This document shows positions 7,167-17,100 of a stretch of 64,000 nucleotides of DNA, one piece after another (the first letter of the stretch is position 1; each line of letters starts with the position of its first letter). The DNA comes from Pelomonas lactea. Lineage in GTDB: Bacteria > Pseudomonadota > Gammaproteobacteria > Burkholderiales > Burkholderiaceae_C. The DNA lies in the NCBI RefSeq assembly GCF_043555885.1, contig NZ_JBIGHX010000002.1:558001-622000 (forward strand). Reading direction: 5' to 3'. The notes beneath the pieces are model-generated. The model saw nothing but the letters and a program-made list of their open reading frames with translations. It did no database searches and had not been told where the DNA came from. The translations under genes were made by a program, and so were the position numbers.

Positions 7167-8734
7167 TCTCGATGGAGAGCTTCCCGCCGCTGATGTTCGC
7201 GGGGCTGATCGTCGTCATGCTGATCGGCTTCCCCGTCGCGTTCTCGCTGGCGGCGCTGGGCCTGGCCTGCGGCTTCTTCGCCGTCAGCCAGGGCTGGTTC
7301 CCGCCGGAGTTCATGAGCGCGCTGCCGCAGAACGTGTTCGGCATCCTGTCCAATGACCTGCTGCTGGCCATCCCGTTCTTCACGCTGATGGGCTCGCTGC
7401 TGGAGAAATGCGGGCTCGCCGAGGACATGCTCGACTCCATGGGCCAGCTGTTCGGCCCGGTGCGTGGCGGCCTGGGCTACTCGGTCATCATCGTCGGCTT
7501 CATCCTCGGCGCCATCACGGGCACCGTGGCGGGCCAGGTCATCGCGATGGCGATGATCTCGCTGCCGGTCATGATGCGCTACGGCTACAACATGCGCTAC
7601 GCGACCGGCGTGCTGGCCGCCTCGGGCACGATCACGCAGCTGGTGCCGCCGTCTCTGGTGCTCGTCGTGCTGGCCGACCAGCTCGGCCGCTCGGTGGGCG
7701 ACATGTACAAGGGCGCCTGGGGCCCGTCCATCCTGCAGGTGCTGATCTTCGCGCTCTACACCTTCATCCTGAGCCGCGTGAAGCCCGAGCACGTGCCGGG
7801 GGTCCCGAAGGAAGCACGCACGCTGCAGGGCTGGGCGCTGTGGAAGAAATGCCTGCGCGGCATCATCCCCTCGGCCGTGCTGATCTTCGCCGTGCTGGGC
7901 TCCATGGGCGGCCTGCCGGGCATCAACACCGCCATCTGCACGCCGACCGAAGCCGGCGCGATGGGAGCGGTTGGCGCTTTCATCCTGGCCGCCATGCACG
8001 GCCGGCTGAACTGGCCACTGATCAAGGAGACCATGCTGGGCACCATGCGCATCACGGCCATGGTGGTGTTCATCCTGATCGGCTCGCGCACGTTCTCGCT
8101 GGTATTCCAGGGCGTCGAGGGCGGCCGCTGGATCGAGCATCTGCTCAACGACCTGCCGGGTGGCCAGATCGGCTTCCTCATCGTCGTCAACCTGTTCATC
8201 TTCTTCCTGGCGTTCTTCCTCGACTTCTTCGAGATCGCCTTCATCATCCTGCCGCTGCTGGGGCCGGTGGCCGACAAGATGGGCATCGATCTCGTCTGGT
8301 TCGGCGTCATGCTGTGCGTGAACATGCAGACCAGCTTCATGCACCCGCCGTTCGGCTTCGCGCTGTTCTACCTGCGCGGCATTGCCGACACGCTGTTCAA
8401 GAACGGCGCCATCCCGAAGAAGGTGCAGTCCAGCGACATCTACCTGGGTTCCATCCCCTGGGTAGTCATGCAGCTTGTCCTCGTTGCCATCGTCATCTTC
8501 TTCCCGCAGACGGTCACGGCCTTCCTCGACAAGGAGAAGGCGGTCGACCTGAACCAGGCATCCGAGCTGCTGCAACAGATGGGCGGCCACGACGCCAAGC
8601 CCGCGGCGGACATCAGCGCGGACGACGCCAGCAAGCTGTTCGCGCCCGAGCCGGCCGCGTCGGGTGCCAGTGCGGCGCCAACGGATGACGGCGACGCGGT
8701 GCGCCGCGCACTGGAAGAGGCAGCCAGAAAGTAG
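7163..8734 (+). CDS. dctM: TRAP transporter large permease (DctM type)
   Basis: A 523-aa inner-membrane protein with about twelve membrane segments, the transport-forming subunit. Recognisable stretches are PFFTLMGSLLEKCGLAEDML, GAITGTVAGQVIAMAMISLP and TPTEAGAMGAVGAF. Typical DctM proteins are about 430 aa; here an Ala/Asp-rich hydrophilic tail of about 75 residues follows the last segment (from about 450), and large spacers occur between segments as in the FcbT3/TakM-type subgroup. It converges on dctP across a bidirectional terminator. Confidence 0.94.
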   Translation: MISMESFPPLMFAGLIVVMLIGFPVAFSLAALGLACGFFAVSQGWFPPEFMSALPQNVFGILSNDLLLAIPFFTLMGSLLEKCGLAEDMLDSMGQLFGPVRGGLGYSVIIVGFILGAITGTVAGQVIAMAMISLPVMMRYGYNMRYATGVLAASGTITQLVPPSLVLVVLADQLGRSVGDMYKGAWGPSILQVLIFALYTFILSRVKPEHVPGVPKEARTLQGWALWKKCLRGIIPSAVLIFAVLGSMGGLPGINTAICTPTEAGAMGAVGAFILAAMHGRLNWPLIKETMLGTMRITAMVVFILIGSRTFSLVFQGVEGGRWIEHLLNDLPGGQIGFLIVVNLFIFFLAFFLDFFEIAFIILPLLGPVADKMGIDLVWFGVMLCVNMQTSFMHPPFGFALFYLRGIADTLFKNGAIPKKVQSSDIYLGSIPWVVMQLVLVAIVIFFPQTVTAFLDKEKAVDLNQASELLQQMGGHDAKPAADISADDASKLFAPEPAASGASAAPTDDGDAVRRALEEAARK

Positions 8735-8760
8735 CCCGCGCCGCCGGCCCGAATGGCCAC

Positions 8761-8787
8761 AAAAAAGCCCCGCGTCGCGGGGCTTTT
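8761..8787. terminator. bidirectional intrinsic terminator between dctM and dctP
   Basis: A GC-rich perfect stem (AGCCCCGCG with CGCGGGGCT) flanked by an A run on the left and a T run on the right serves both converging genes. Confidence 0.92.
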
Positions 8788-8804
8788 CATTGGGGGGCAG
8801 CCGG

Positions 8805-9893
8805 TCAGAACTTCTGCGACTGCATGAAGTCGTCGAAGCCGGCTTCGGCGAAGCGGAACCACAGGTTCTGGTCGCGGCGGAAGTTGGCGTAGTCCTCGTA
8901 GACCTTCTTCCAGTTCGCGTTCTTGGCCGACAGCTCGGCATAGATGGCCATGGACTCCTTGAAGGCAGCGTCCATGACGTCCTTGGGGAAGCGGAACAGC
9001 TTGGTGCCCGAGCCCACCAGCTGCTTCAGCGCGCCGGGGTTCTTGGCGTCGTACTTGGCCTGCATGTCGATGTGGGCCATCGCCGAGGCTGCTTCGACGA
9101 CAGCCTTGTACTCGCTGGACAGCGCGTCGTAGGCCTTGGTGTTGATGAAGAAGTCCAGCTGCGGGCCGCCTTCCCACCAGCCGGGGTAGTAGTAGTTCGG
9201 CGCCACCTTGTTGAAGCCCAGCTTCTGGTCGTCGTAGGGGCCCACCCACTCGGCGGCGTCGATGGTGCCCTTCTCCAGCGCGGAGTAGATCTCACCGCCG
9301 GCGATCTGCTGCGGCACGGCACCCATGCGCTCCACGACGCGGCCCGCGAAGCCACCGATGCGGATCTTCAGGCCCTTCATGTCGGCGATGCTCTTGATCT
9401 CCTTGCGGTACCAGCCGCCCATCTGCGCGCCGGTGTTGCCGCCGGGGAAGCTGATGATGTTGTAGTTGCGATAGAACTCGCGCATCAGCTTCAGGCCGTT
9501 GCCCTCCACCATCCAGGCCGTCATCTGACGGCTGTTCAGGCCGAAGGGGATGGCGCAGCCCAGCGCGAAGGTCTCGTCCTTGCCGAAGAAGTAGTACGGC
9601 GCCGTGTGTGCGATCTCGACGGTTCCGCCCTGCACCGCGTCCACCACCTGCAGCGCCGGCACGATCTCACCGCCAGCGTGCACGGAGATCTGGAACTTGC
9701 CACCGGTCATCTCGGAGACCTTCTTCGCGAACACATCGGCGGCGCCGAAGATGGTGTCCAGCGACTTCGGGAAGCTCGACGCGAGCCGCCAGCGCACCTG
9801 CGCCTGGGCGTGCACGATGGCCGGGGCCGCACCGGCGGCCAGCACACCGGCGAGGCCGGCGTGGCGAACAAAGGAACGGCGTTCCATGGACAT
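8805..9893 (-). CDS. dctP: TRAP transporter solute-binding protein (DctP type, TakP-like)
   Basis: A 362-aa periplasmic binding protein. The N-terminus MSMERRSFVRHAGLAGVLAAG carries a twin-arginine-like motif followed by a hydrophobic stretch and an AQA cleavage region (about 28-32). The mature part starts VRWRLASSFPKSLDTIFGAA, and EWVGPYDDQKLGFNKVA (about 211-227) is characteristic of the TakP/FcbT1 subgroup that binds organic acids, often with a metal. The gene faces dctQM rather than being cotranscribed, so expression of binding protein and permease can be set separately. A good ribosome site (aggagac) precedes the ATG. The 205 bp upstream hold no obvious operator. Confidence 0.94.
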   Translation of the reverse strand: MSMERRSFVRHAGLAGVLAAGAAPAIVHAQAQVRWRLASSFPKSLDTIFGAADVFAKKVSEMTGGKFQISVHAGGEIVPALQVVDAVQGGTVEIAHTAPYYFFGKDETFALGCAIPFGLNSRQMTAWMVEGNGLKLMREFYRNYNIISFPGGNTGAQMGGWYRKEIKSIADMKGLKIRIGGFAGRVVERMGAVPQQIAGGEIYSALEKGTIDAAEWVGPYDDQKLGFNKVAPNYYYPGWWEGGPQLDFFINTKAYDALSSEYKAVVEAASAMAHIDMQAKYDAKNPGALKQLVGSGTKLFRFPKDVMDAAFKESMAIYAELSAKNANWKKVYEDYANFRRDQNLWFRFAEAGFDDFMQSQKF

Positions 9894-10098
9894 GGATGTC
9901 TCCTGTTATCGGGTTTGCAAGGGAAAAGACGCGCCGATTCTCAGACGCCAACCCGCGCCGCGCGGCCCGGATTTACCCCGGAGCCGGCGGCATCCGGGCC
10001 GAGCGCATGCCGCACCAAGCGCAAGGCGGGATGCCGCAAGGGTCGCAAGCGCCGGCCGCAATCATCGGCATGCCGTACGCCGGGGTCGTGCCGGGGTT

Positions 10099-11466
10099 TC
10101 AGTTCCCGGCCAGCTTCATGCCGGTGACGAGGACCGAACCCACCGTCTTGGTACCCATCGTGTACTCGTCGGCGCCGATGCCGACGATGTTCTGCAGCAT
10201 GTCCTTCAGGTTGCCGGCGATGGTGACCTCATGCACCGGGTAGGCGATCTCGCCGTTCTCCACCCAGTAGCCGCTGGCGCCGCGCGAGTAGTCACCGGTC
10301 ACGTAGTTGACGCCCTGCCCCATCAGCTCCGTGACGAGCAGGCCGGTCCCCAAGCGCCGGATCATGGTGGCGAGGTCGTCGCCCGGCGCCGTGGCGCGGC
10401 TGGTCATGCGCAGGTTGTGCGAGCCGCCGGCATGGCCGGTGGTCTTCATGCCCAGCTTGCGGGCCGAGTAGCTGGACAGGAAGTAGCCCTGCAGCACGCC
10501 GCCCTGCACCACCGAGCGGGCGCGCGTGACGACGCCTTCGTCGTCAAACGGTGAGCTGCCCTTGCCCTTCAACACATGCGGGTCCTCGGCGATGTCGATG
10601 TGCGGCGCCATCACCGGCTGGCCCAGGCTGTCGAGCAGGAAGCTGGTGCGGCGGTACAGCGCGCCGCCGCTGGTCGCCTGCACCAGGCCGCCCAGCAGGC
10701 CGATGGCCATGGTGCTCTCGAACAGCACCGGCACCTCGGCCGTGGCCACCTTGCGCGCCTTCAGCCGCGACAGCGCGCGCTCGGCGGCATAGCGGCCCAC
10801 GGCCTCGGGCGAGGACAGGTCGGCCGCGTCGCGCATGGAGCTGTACCAGGCGTCGCGCTGCATGCCGTTGCCGCGCCCCGCGATGGGCGCGACCGACAGC
10901 GAATGCCGCGAGCTGGCGTAGCCGCCACGAAAGCCTCGCGTATTGCCCATCCAGAAATGCGATTGCTGGGCCGACACGGCCGCGCCCTCGCTGTTGGTGA
11001 TGCGCTTGTCCACGCCCAGCGCGGCGGCCTCGCAGCGCAGCGCGATGTCGGCGGCCTGTGCCGCGTCGATGGCCCAGGGGTGGAACAGGTCCAGCTCGGG
11101 TCGAGCGGCGGCGTCCAGCGCCAGGTCGTCCGCGTCCGGCAGCCCGGCGAACTCATCCTCGGCCGTGAAGCGCGCGATGTCATAGGCCGCGCGCACCGTG
11201 TCGCGGATGGCCTGCGGCGAGAAGTCGGACGTGCTGGCATTGCCGCGGCGCTGCCCCAGATAGACCGAGATGCCCAGCGACTTGTCGCGGTTGCGCTCCA
11301 CGTTCTCCAGCTTGCCCAGGCGCGCCGACACCGACAGCCCGCAGCCCTCGGACACCTCGGCGCCGGCATTGCTGGCGCCCAGCTTCTTCGCCTCTGACAG
11401 GGCGTCTTCGATCCACTGCTGGAACTGCTCGGGGCTGTAGGCGAAACCGTCTTGGGCTTGGGACAT
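10099..11466 (-). CDS. pmbA: metalloprotease PmbA/TldE
   Basis: A 455-aa member of the TldD/TldE(PmbA) family, which matures modified peptides such as microcin B17 and degrades CcdA in E. coli. Typical stretches are GLSVSARLGKLENVERNRDKSLGISVYLG (about 51-79) and, near the C-terminus, TGDYSRGASGYWVENGEIAYPVHEVTIAGNLKDML. PmbA lacks the HExxxH zinc site of TldD and works as its partner; no tldD is in this window. The ATG at 11466 (MSQAQDG) is chosen because the longer frame would run into the neighbouring gene. A -10-like TATGAT lies 29 bp upstream. Confidence 0.94.
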   Translation of the reverse strand: MSQAQDGFAYSPEQFQQWIEDALSEAKKLGASNAGAEVSEGCGLSVSARLGKLENVERNRDKSLGISVYLGQRRGNASTSDFSPQAIRDTVRAAYDIARFTAEDEFAGLPDADDLALDAAARPELDLFHPWAIDAAQAADIALRCEAAALGVDKRITNSEGAAVSAQQSHFWMGNTRGFRGGYASSRHSLSVAPIAGRGNGMQRDAWYSSMRDAADLSSPEAVGRYAAERALSRLKARKVATAEVPVLFESTMAIGLLGGLVQATSGGALYRRTSFLLDSLGQPVMAPHIDIAEDPHVLKGKGSSPFDDEGVVTRARSVVQGGVLQGYFLSSYSARKLGMKTTGHAGGSHNLRMTSRATAPGDDLATMIRRLGTGLLVTELMGQGVNYVTGDYSRGASGYWVENGEIAYPVHEVTIAGNLKDMLQNIVGIGADEYTMGTKTVGSVLVTGMKLAGN

Positions 11467-11494
11467 GAAAGGCACTGAATCGGGGTGGGCGGCA

Positions 11495-11500
11495 ATCATA
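11495..11500 (-). promoter_or_regulatory. -10-like hexamer before pmbA
   Basis: On the minus strand TATGAT ends 28 bases before the pmbA ATG. It sits inside a 27-bp block that recurs, with identical spacing to the start codon, before the adjacent serine hydrolase gene. Confidence 0.45.
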
Positions 11501-11512
11501 GGGCGCGCCCCG

Positions 11513-12985
11513 TCAGGGGCTGGCGCCGGCCTCGCGAACGCCCTGCTGGCCGTACAGCTGCAGCGTGACGGCGCCGTCCGCACCGCGCTGGAAGCCGGCG
11601 CGCACGCCGCTGCCGGCGTGGATGAACTGCAGCGGCTCGGGCGCCTCGATGGGCGTCAGCGCATAGCGGTCGCCGTTGGGGAAGACCAGCGTCAGCACCG
11701 CCTGCGCCTGCTCGACGAGCACGCGCGGCCCCGACGCACCGAACGCGTAGCGCCCGCCCAGCCCCTGGACGTCCTCCGCGGCCAAGTGAGCACGGCGCAC
11801 CCGCGTGTCGTGGAACTGCCCCCAGCCGTACGCCCGCGACACCGCCACCAGCAGCTCATGGCCCAGCGCGCGGCCGCCCTCGCCATTGGCCAGGTAGACG
11901 GCGCCATCGCCGGTCTGCAGGTTCAGCACCAGGCCGGCGTTGTAGCCGCGCGTGCCGCCGTAGTGGACGAGCACTTGCGCACCGCCCTCGCCCACCAGGC
12001 GAAAGCCGTAGGCATGGCCTTGCACCGGCGGCGCATCGAACAGCGCGCGCAGGCTGGCCGCGCGGAACACGGCGCTGCGCCCGTGATAGCCGCGCCAGAC
12101 CTCGGCGAGCAGCGCGCCCAGGTCGCCCGCGTCGGACCACAGCCCCGCCGCCGCACTCTCCGGCAAGTGCAGCCAGCCGCCCGGCACCCGCGTGCCGTCC
12201 TCGGCATGGCCCTCGGCCACATCGGCGCCTGCAGCCTGCAGCGCGAAGCTGGCCGTGCGCAGCCCGACGGGCTCGAACAGCCAGCGCCGCATCAGCGGCT
12301 CGAAGGCCAGGCCCTGCGTGTCCTGCAGCGCGAGCTGCGCCAGCGAGTAGCCGCCGCCCGAGTAGCGCAGCTTCGCGCCCGGCACGTCCAGCACCTCGGC
12401 CCGCGGCGTGTTGCTGCCGCCCGTGCCGGCGACGATGTCGGCCAGCGACGGCACCGGGCCGCCCTGCGCATAGCCGGGATAGCCGCCCGGCGTGATGCCC
12501 GCCGTGTGGGCGAACAACTGGCGCAGCGTCACCGGATGCTCGGCACTCTGCCGGCCCGGCGGCAGCTGCACGCTGCGCAGCTGCGTGGCGACGTCGCGGT
12601 CCCAGTCGAGCCGCCCGGCGTCGGCCAGGCGCAGCGCCGCCAGCAGGGTGACCGGCTTGGCCAGCGAACCGGCCTGGAAACGCGTGGTGCAGGACACCAC
12701 CGGCCGGTCCGCCGCGCGCCGGCCGTAGACGGCCGACCAATCCAGCACGCCGCCGCGCAGCACCGCCACGGCCAGGCCCGGCACCTGCTGGGCGGCCATG
12801 CGTTCGCTCACGGGTTGCGCCTGCGTCTCGCCCTCAAACACCACGCTGGGCATCACGCCCTGCTCGACGGCGGCCCGCCGCTCGCCAGCGCCGGCCTGCT
12901 GCGCGCAGACGCGCCCCTGTGGCGCCGCCTGGGCAGCGCTCACGGACAGGGAGCAGGCAAGCAGAACGCGCAGGGCTGTCGACAT
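11513..12985 (-). CDS. serine hydrolase, class C beta-lactamase/AmpH-like family
   Basis: A 490-aa exported protein. A signal peptide (MSTALRVLLACSLSVSAAQA, 1-20) is followed by a penicillin-binding/beta-lactamase-type domain with the S-x-x-K motif at Ser107-Leu-Ala-Lys110, the Y-S-G motif at 208-210 in place of Y-x-N, and HYGG (about 338) near the third-motif position. An extra C-terminal beta domain of about 100 residues follows. Such proteins are usually esterases or D-amino peptidases; beta-lactamase activity is unlikely. The ATG at 12985 gives the signal peptide. It lies between pmbA and darP, which are often adjacent. Confidence 0.88.
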   Translation of the reverse strand: MSTALRVLLACSLSVSAAQAAPQGRVCAQQAGAGERRAAVEQGVMPSVVFEGETQAQPVSERMAAQQVPGLAVAVLRGGVLDWSAVYGRRAADRPVVSCTTRFQAGSLAKPVTLLAALRLADAGRLDWDRDVATQLRSVQLPPGRQSAEHPVTLRQLFAHTAGITPGGYPGYAQGGPVPSLADIVAGTGGSNTPRAEVLDVPGAKLRYSGGGYSLAQLALQDTQGLAFEPLMRRWLFEPVGLRTASFALQAAGADVAEGHAEDGTRVPGGWLHLPESAAAGLWSDAGDLGALLAEVWRGYHGRSAVFRAASLRALFDAPPVQGHAYGFRLVGEGGAQVLVHYGGTRGYNAGLVLNLQTGDGAVYLANGEGGRALGHELLVAVSRAYGWGQFHDTRVRRAHLAAEDVQGLGGRYAFGASGPRVLVEQAQAVLTLVFPNGDRYALTPIEAPEPLQFIHAGSGVRAGFQRGADGAVTLQLYGQQGVREAGASP

Positions 12986-13009
12986 GGGGGCGGCCGTTTC
13001 GGGGTGGGT

Positions 13010-13019
13010 GACAATCCTA
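13010..13019. promoter_or_regulatory. overlapping divergent -10 hexamers between serine hydrolase and darP
   Basis: On the minus strand TAGGAT (13019-13014) lies 28 bases before the hydrolase ATG; on the plus strand GACAAT (13010-13015) lies 28 bases before the darP ATG. The two hexamers share the AT core, an arrangement seen in bidirectional promoters. No -35 match is evident. Confidence 0.4.
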
Positions 13020-13043
13020 GGCCTCGCCTGAACACGGCCCCCC

Positions 13044-13601
13044 ATGCAAGAAGACACCCCCGACTTCGAAGCCGATGATGGCTTCGACCGCCCCAGCAAG
13101 TCCCAGATGAAGCGCGACATGACCGCGCTGCAGAAGCTGGGTGAAGACCTGCTGGCCCTGCCCGAGAGCCGCTGGGAGCCGCTGGCGCTGCCGGAGATCC
13201 TGTACGACGCGCTGAAGGCCTGCAAGAAGATCACCAACTTCGAAGGCCGCCGCCGCCAGATGCAGTACATCGGCAAGCTGATGCGCAAGATCGACCCCGA
13301 GCCCGTGCGCGAGGCCGTGGCCGCCTTCAAGCTGGGCCACGCGCAGGACAGCCTCAGGCTGCACCAGTCCGAGCGCTGGCGCGAGCGCCTGCTGGCCAGC
13401 GACGACGCGCTGCAGGATTTCCTGAACGAGCACGCCGACGTCGACATCCAGCAGCTGCGCAACCTCGTGCGCGCTGCCCGCAAGGACGCGGCCAACGTGC
13501 CCGAGAAGCGCAGCGGGCGCGCGTTCCGCGAGCTGTTCCAGTTCATCAAGGCGTCCGCCGCTCCCGAGGCATCGGAGCCCGCCGACGACGCCGATGAGTG
13601 A
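13044..13601 (+). CDS. darP: ribosome maturation protein DarP (YjgA, DUF615)
   Basis: A 185-aa highly charged helical protein of the YjgA family, which assists a late step of 50S subunit assembly. Family signatures are PSKSQMKRDMTALQKLGEDLL (about 17-37), GRRRQMQYIGKLMRKID (about 71-87) and the C-terminal GRAFRELFQF. Length matches E. coli (183 aa). It overlaps mog by 8 bp, suggesting coupling. Confidence 0.95.
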   Translation: MQEDTPDFEADDGFDRPSKSQMKRDMTALQKLGEDLLALPESRWEPLALPEILYDALKACKKITNFEGRRRQMQYIGKLMRKIDPEPVREAVAAFKLGHAQDSLRLHQSERWRERLLASDDALQDFLNEHADVDIQQLRNLVRAARKDAANVPEKRSGRAFRELFQFIKASAAPEASEPADDADE

Positions 13602-14166
13602 TCCGGTCCGCATCGGCATCGTCTCGATCAGCGACCGCGCCTCGGCGGGCGTCTACGAGGACAAGGGCCTGCCAGCGCTGAAGGACTGGCTGACGAGCGC
13701 GCTGCTGAACCCCATCGAGTTCGTGCCGCGCCTGATCCCCGACGAGCAAGCTGGCATCTCGCAGGCGCTCATCGACCTCGTCGACACCGAGCACTGCGAC
13801 CTCGTGCTGACGACGGGCGGCACCGGCCCTGCGCCGCGCGACGTGACGCCCGAGGCCACGCTGGCCGTGGCCGACCGCGTGATGCCGGGTTTCGGCGAGC
13901 AGATGCGCCAGATCTCGCTGCACTTCGTGCCGACAGCCATCCTGTCGCGCCAGGTGGCCGTCATCCGCGGCCAGGCGCTCATCATCAACCTGCCGGGCCA
14001 GCCCAAGGCCATTGCCGAGACGCTGGCCGGGCACGAGAAGGCCAGCGGCATCTTCGCCGCCGTGCCCTACTGCATCGACCTCATCGGCGGGCCGTACCTG
14101 CAAACGCGCGACGAGGTCTGCAAGGCCTTCCGGCCCAAGAGTGCGTCGCGCCCCGCGGGCGCCTAA
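13594..14166 (+). CDS. mog: molybdopterin adenylyltransferase
   Basis: A 190-aa MogA protein that adenylates molybdopterin before molybdate insertion. The diagnostic TTGGTGPAPRDVTPEAT (about 72-88) binds the substrate, and the N-terminal RIGIVSISDRASAGVYEDKG matches the family. QVAVIRGQALIINLPGQPKA (about 122-141) is the second conserved block. It overlaps darP at the start and ends tail-to-tail with the diguanylate cyclase gene (4-bp overlap, cTAA/TTAg). Confidence 0.95.
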   Translation: MSDPVRIGIVSISDRASAGVYEDKGLPALKDWLTSALLNPIEFVPRLIPDEQAGISQALIDLVDTEHCDLVLTTGGTGPAPRDVTPEATLAVADRVMPGFGEQMRQISLHFVPTAILSRQVAVIRGQALIINLPGQPKAIAETLAGHEKASGIFAAVPYCIDLIGGPYLQTRDEVCKAFRPKSASRPAGA

Positions 14167-17100
14167 CCGTCGACGAACGTGCCGGGCTCCGCGGGCGACG
14201 CCAGCGCGGCCGCCACATCGTCCAGCGACCGGTTGCTGCTGAGCCCGAAGCCGCCCACCACGCGCTGGCCGATGGCGCCGCGCCCCGCGGCGGCGTGAAC
14301 GCCGACCCAGGCGTTGCGACCGGCACGCTTGGCAGCGTAGAGCCCGAGGTCGGCCAGGTTGACCACCTGCTGCCAGCTGCGTGCCAGCGGCCGCTCCAGC
14401 TCGAACGGCACGCAGGCGAAACCCACCGAGCAGGTCACGTCGATGCGGCCGCCATGCTCCAGCTCGAACGGCGCGTCGGCGATGACGGCGCGCATGCGCT
14501 CGGCCAGTTCCGCGGCCTGGGCGCGGTCGGTGTCGCGGGCCACGGCCAGGAACTCCTCGCCACCCCAGCGCACCAGGTAGTCGGACTCGCGCAGCGTCGC
14601 GCGCAGCCGTGTGCCGAACTGCACCAGCACCGCGTCACCCGCGGCGTGGCCATAGCGATCGTTGATGCGCTTGAACGCGTCCACATCCACCAGCAGGAAG
14701 ACGTTGTCGGCATCCAGCGGCTGGCCGCCGGCGGCCAGCGTCTCCTGCGCGCGGCGCAGGCAGGCGACGATGTCCTGCTCGATGTGGTCGGCCAGGAAGC
14801 GGCGGTTGTGCAGGCCGGTCAGCGGGTCGGTCACGCTGCTCATCTGCAGCTGCGCCGACTTCTCCTGCAGCGCCACGTGCAGCGCCTCCAGCTCGGCGGT
14901 GCGCTGGCGCACCTTGCTCTCCAGGTCACGCTGGCGCTCGCGCAGCAGCCGTGTGCGCATGCGCACGGCGCCCAGCACCAGCAGCAGCAGCCCCGCCGCG
15001 AAGCCGATGCGGAACCACCAGGTCTGGTGCCAGGCCGGCAGCACGCGCACCGGCAGCGTCAGCGCATGCTCGCCCCAGCGGCCGTCGCGGTTGGAGGCGC
15101 GCAGGTGCAGCTGGTAATCGCCCGGCGGCAGGTTGGCGTAGGCGGCCAAGCGGCGCGTCGCATCGGTGGCCACCCAGTCGGCGTCGTAGCCCTCCAGCTT
15201 GTAGGCGTAGCGGTTGCGCTCGGGCGCCGAGAAGTCGGTGGACGAGAACTCGACGGCGAGGCTGTTCGCGTCGGGCTGCACGGCCAGGCCCGCGGTGACC
15301 GCGCCGGCGAGCACCTGCCGCCCACCCAGCTTGATGTCGCTGACCAACACATTCGGCCGGTAGCTCCACGGCTGCAGCTTGTGCGGCTGCACCACCGTCA
15401 CGCCACCAGCGCCGCCGAACAGCAGCTCGCCGCGCTCGGTGCGCGCGGACGAGCCGGTCCAGTAGGTCGGAAAGACGACGCCCTCGGCTCGGCGCAGCGA
15501 CAGCACCACGTGGGTCTGCGGGTCGATGCGCGCCAGGCCGTTGTCGGTGCTGGCCCAGACGCGGCCCTGCATGTCGCGCAGCAGTGCGTTGACCGTGGAG
15601 TCCGGCAGCCCCTGTGCCAGCCCCAGGCGCTGCGGCGGCTCGCTGCCGTAGCCCAGGATGTCGATGCCGCCGCCGTAGCTGCCCACCCACAACCGGCCGC
15701 GCTCGTCGGTCAGCAGTGCCGAGACGAAGCCGGCGGACAGCTTGCGCGGCCCCGCGGCACCAGGCAACCAGCGGGTCACCGTGCGGCTGACCACCTCGAC
15801 ACGATTCAGCCCGTGGCGTGTGCCCACCCACAGCACGCCGGGCTCGCGCTCGTCCATCACCATGACCGTCACGCGCTGGTCGCTGAGGCCGGGTGCGGCC
15901 AGCGTGACGGCCTCGCCCCGCCCATCGCGCAGCCCCAGTCGCCACAGGCCGTCCGTCTGTCCGCCTATCCACAGATCACCGCCGTCGGCCAGCAGCGCCC
16001 AGACGGAGGCCGTCGGGTCGCGCCCGGCCACTGTCACCCGCTGCACCTGCCGGCCGCCGGCATCGGCGCGGTACAGGCCGCGCTTGGTGCCGATGAACAG
16101 CCCGCCGTCGGGGGCCGGCGCCATCGCCAGCACGATGTCCGGTGGCAGCGCCGACTCGGGCCGGGAGGCGTCGGGACGCATCGCACCGATGCGCCGCCCG
16201 TCGGCGTCGAGGATGTCGATGCCGTTCTTGTGCGTGCCCAGCCACAGCCGGCCGTCCGGCATGGGCTGTATCCAGCTGACCTCGGTGCTGACGAAGCGAG
16301 CGTCGAGCGCGTCGGCACCGTCGGGCGTCATGCCGAAACGGTTCAGCACGGCCGTCTGGCGCGGGTCACAACGGCTCAGGCCGCGGTTGGTGGCCACCCA
16401 GATCTGCCCGGCGCGGTCGCGGTACAGCGCCCGCAGCGCGTTGTCGCCCAGGCTCATGGGCCAGGCGGGCACATGGCGAATGCGGCGCGTCTGGCCGCGC
16501 TCGGCGTCCACGGCCACGAGGCCCTGGCTCTGCGTCGCCACCCAGACCTCGCCGGGCCTCACCTCGGCGATGCCAGCGATCTGGCTGCTGCTGAGCAGGT
16601 CCAGCCCGTCGGGCGTGCCCTGCTCACGCACCGGCGAGGCCGGCGCACGGCCTTCGTCCGGCAGCACGAAGACGCCGTGCTGCAGCGTGCCCACCCAGAT
16701 GCGCCCGGCGCCGTCCTGGCGCAACACCTCGGGCTGCACGCTGGCGCCGCCGCGCAGCAGCACCGCCTGCAGCTGCGCGGCGCCAGGCTCGCGGCGGAAC
16801 AGGCCGGCCGCGCTGCCCAGCCACAGCGTGCCGCGCCGGTCGCGCAGCAGCACGCGCACCTGCGGGCCGGCGGCCGCCGCCCAGCTCCGGCTGGCATGCT
16901 CGATGCGGCCACTGGCGGGATCCAGCCGGTCCAGCCCGCCGTCGGTCACCACCCACAGGCGGCCGTCGCCGTCGTCCAGCACCTGGCGGACGCTGACATG
17001 GCTGAGCCCCTGCTCGCCGCCCACCGGATAGGACACGAAACGGTCCGTGGCCGGGTCGTGGCGCAGCAGACCGGCCGACGTGGTGCCCACCCACAGCCGT

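Noticed and set aside
9894..10098. Repeat-like wording (gcggcat/gccgc) in the gap between pmbA and dctP
   Set aside because: Short GC-rich words recur by composition; no perfect stem longer than six bases or second copy was found.
11513..13549. Extended 678-residue form of the serine hydrolase
   Set aside because: The extra N-terminal 188 residues would be antisense to darP. The ATG at 12985 gives a clean signal peptide and correct spacing to the S-x-x-K motif.
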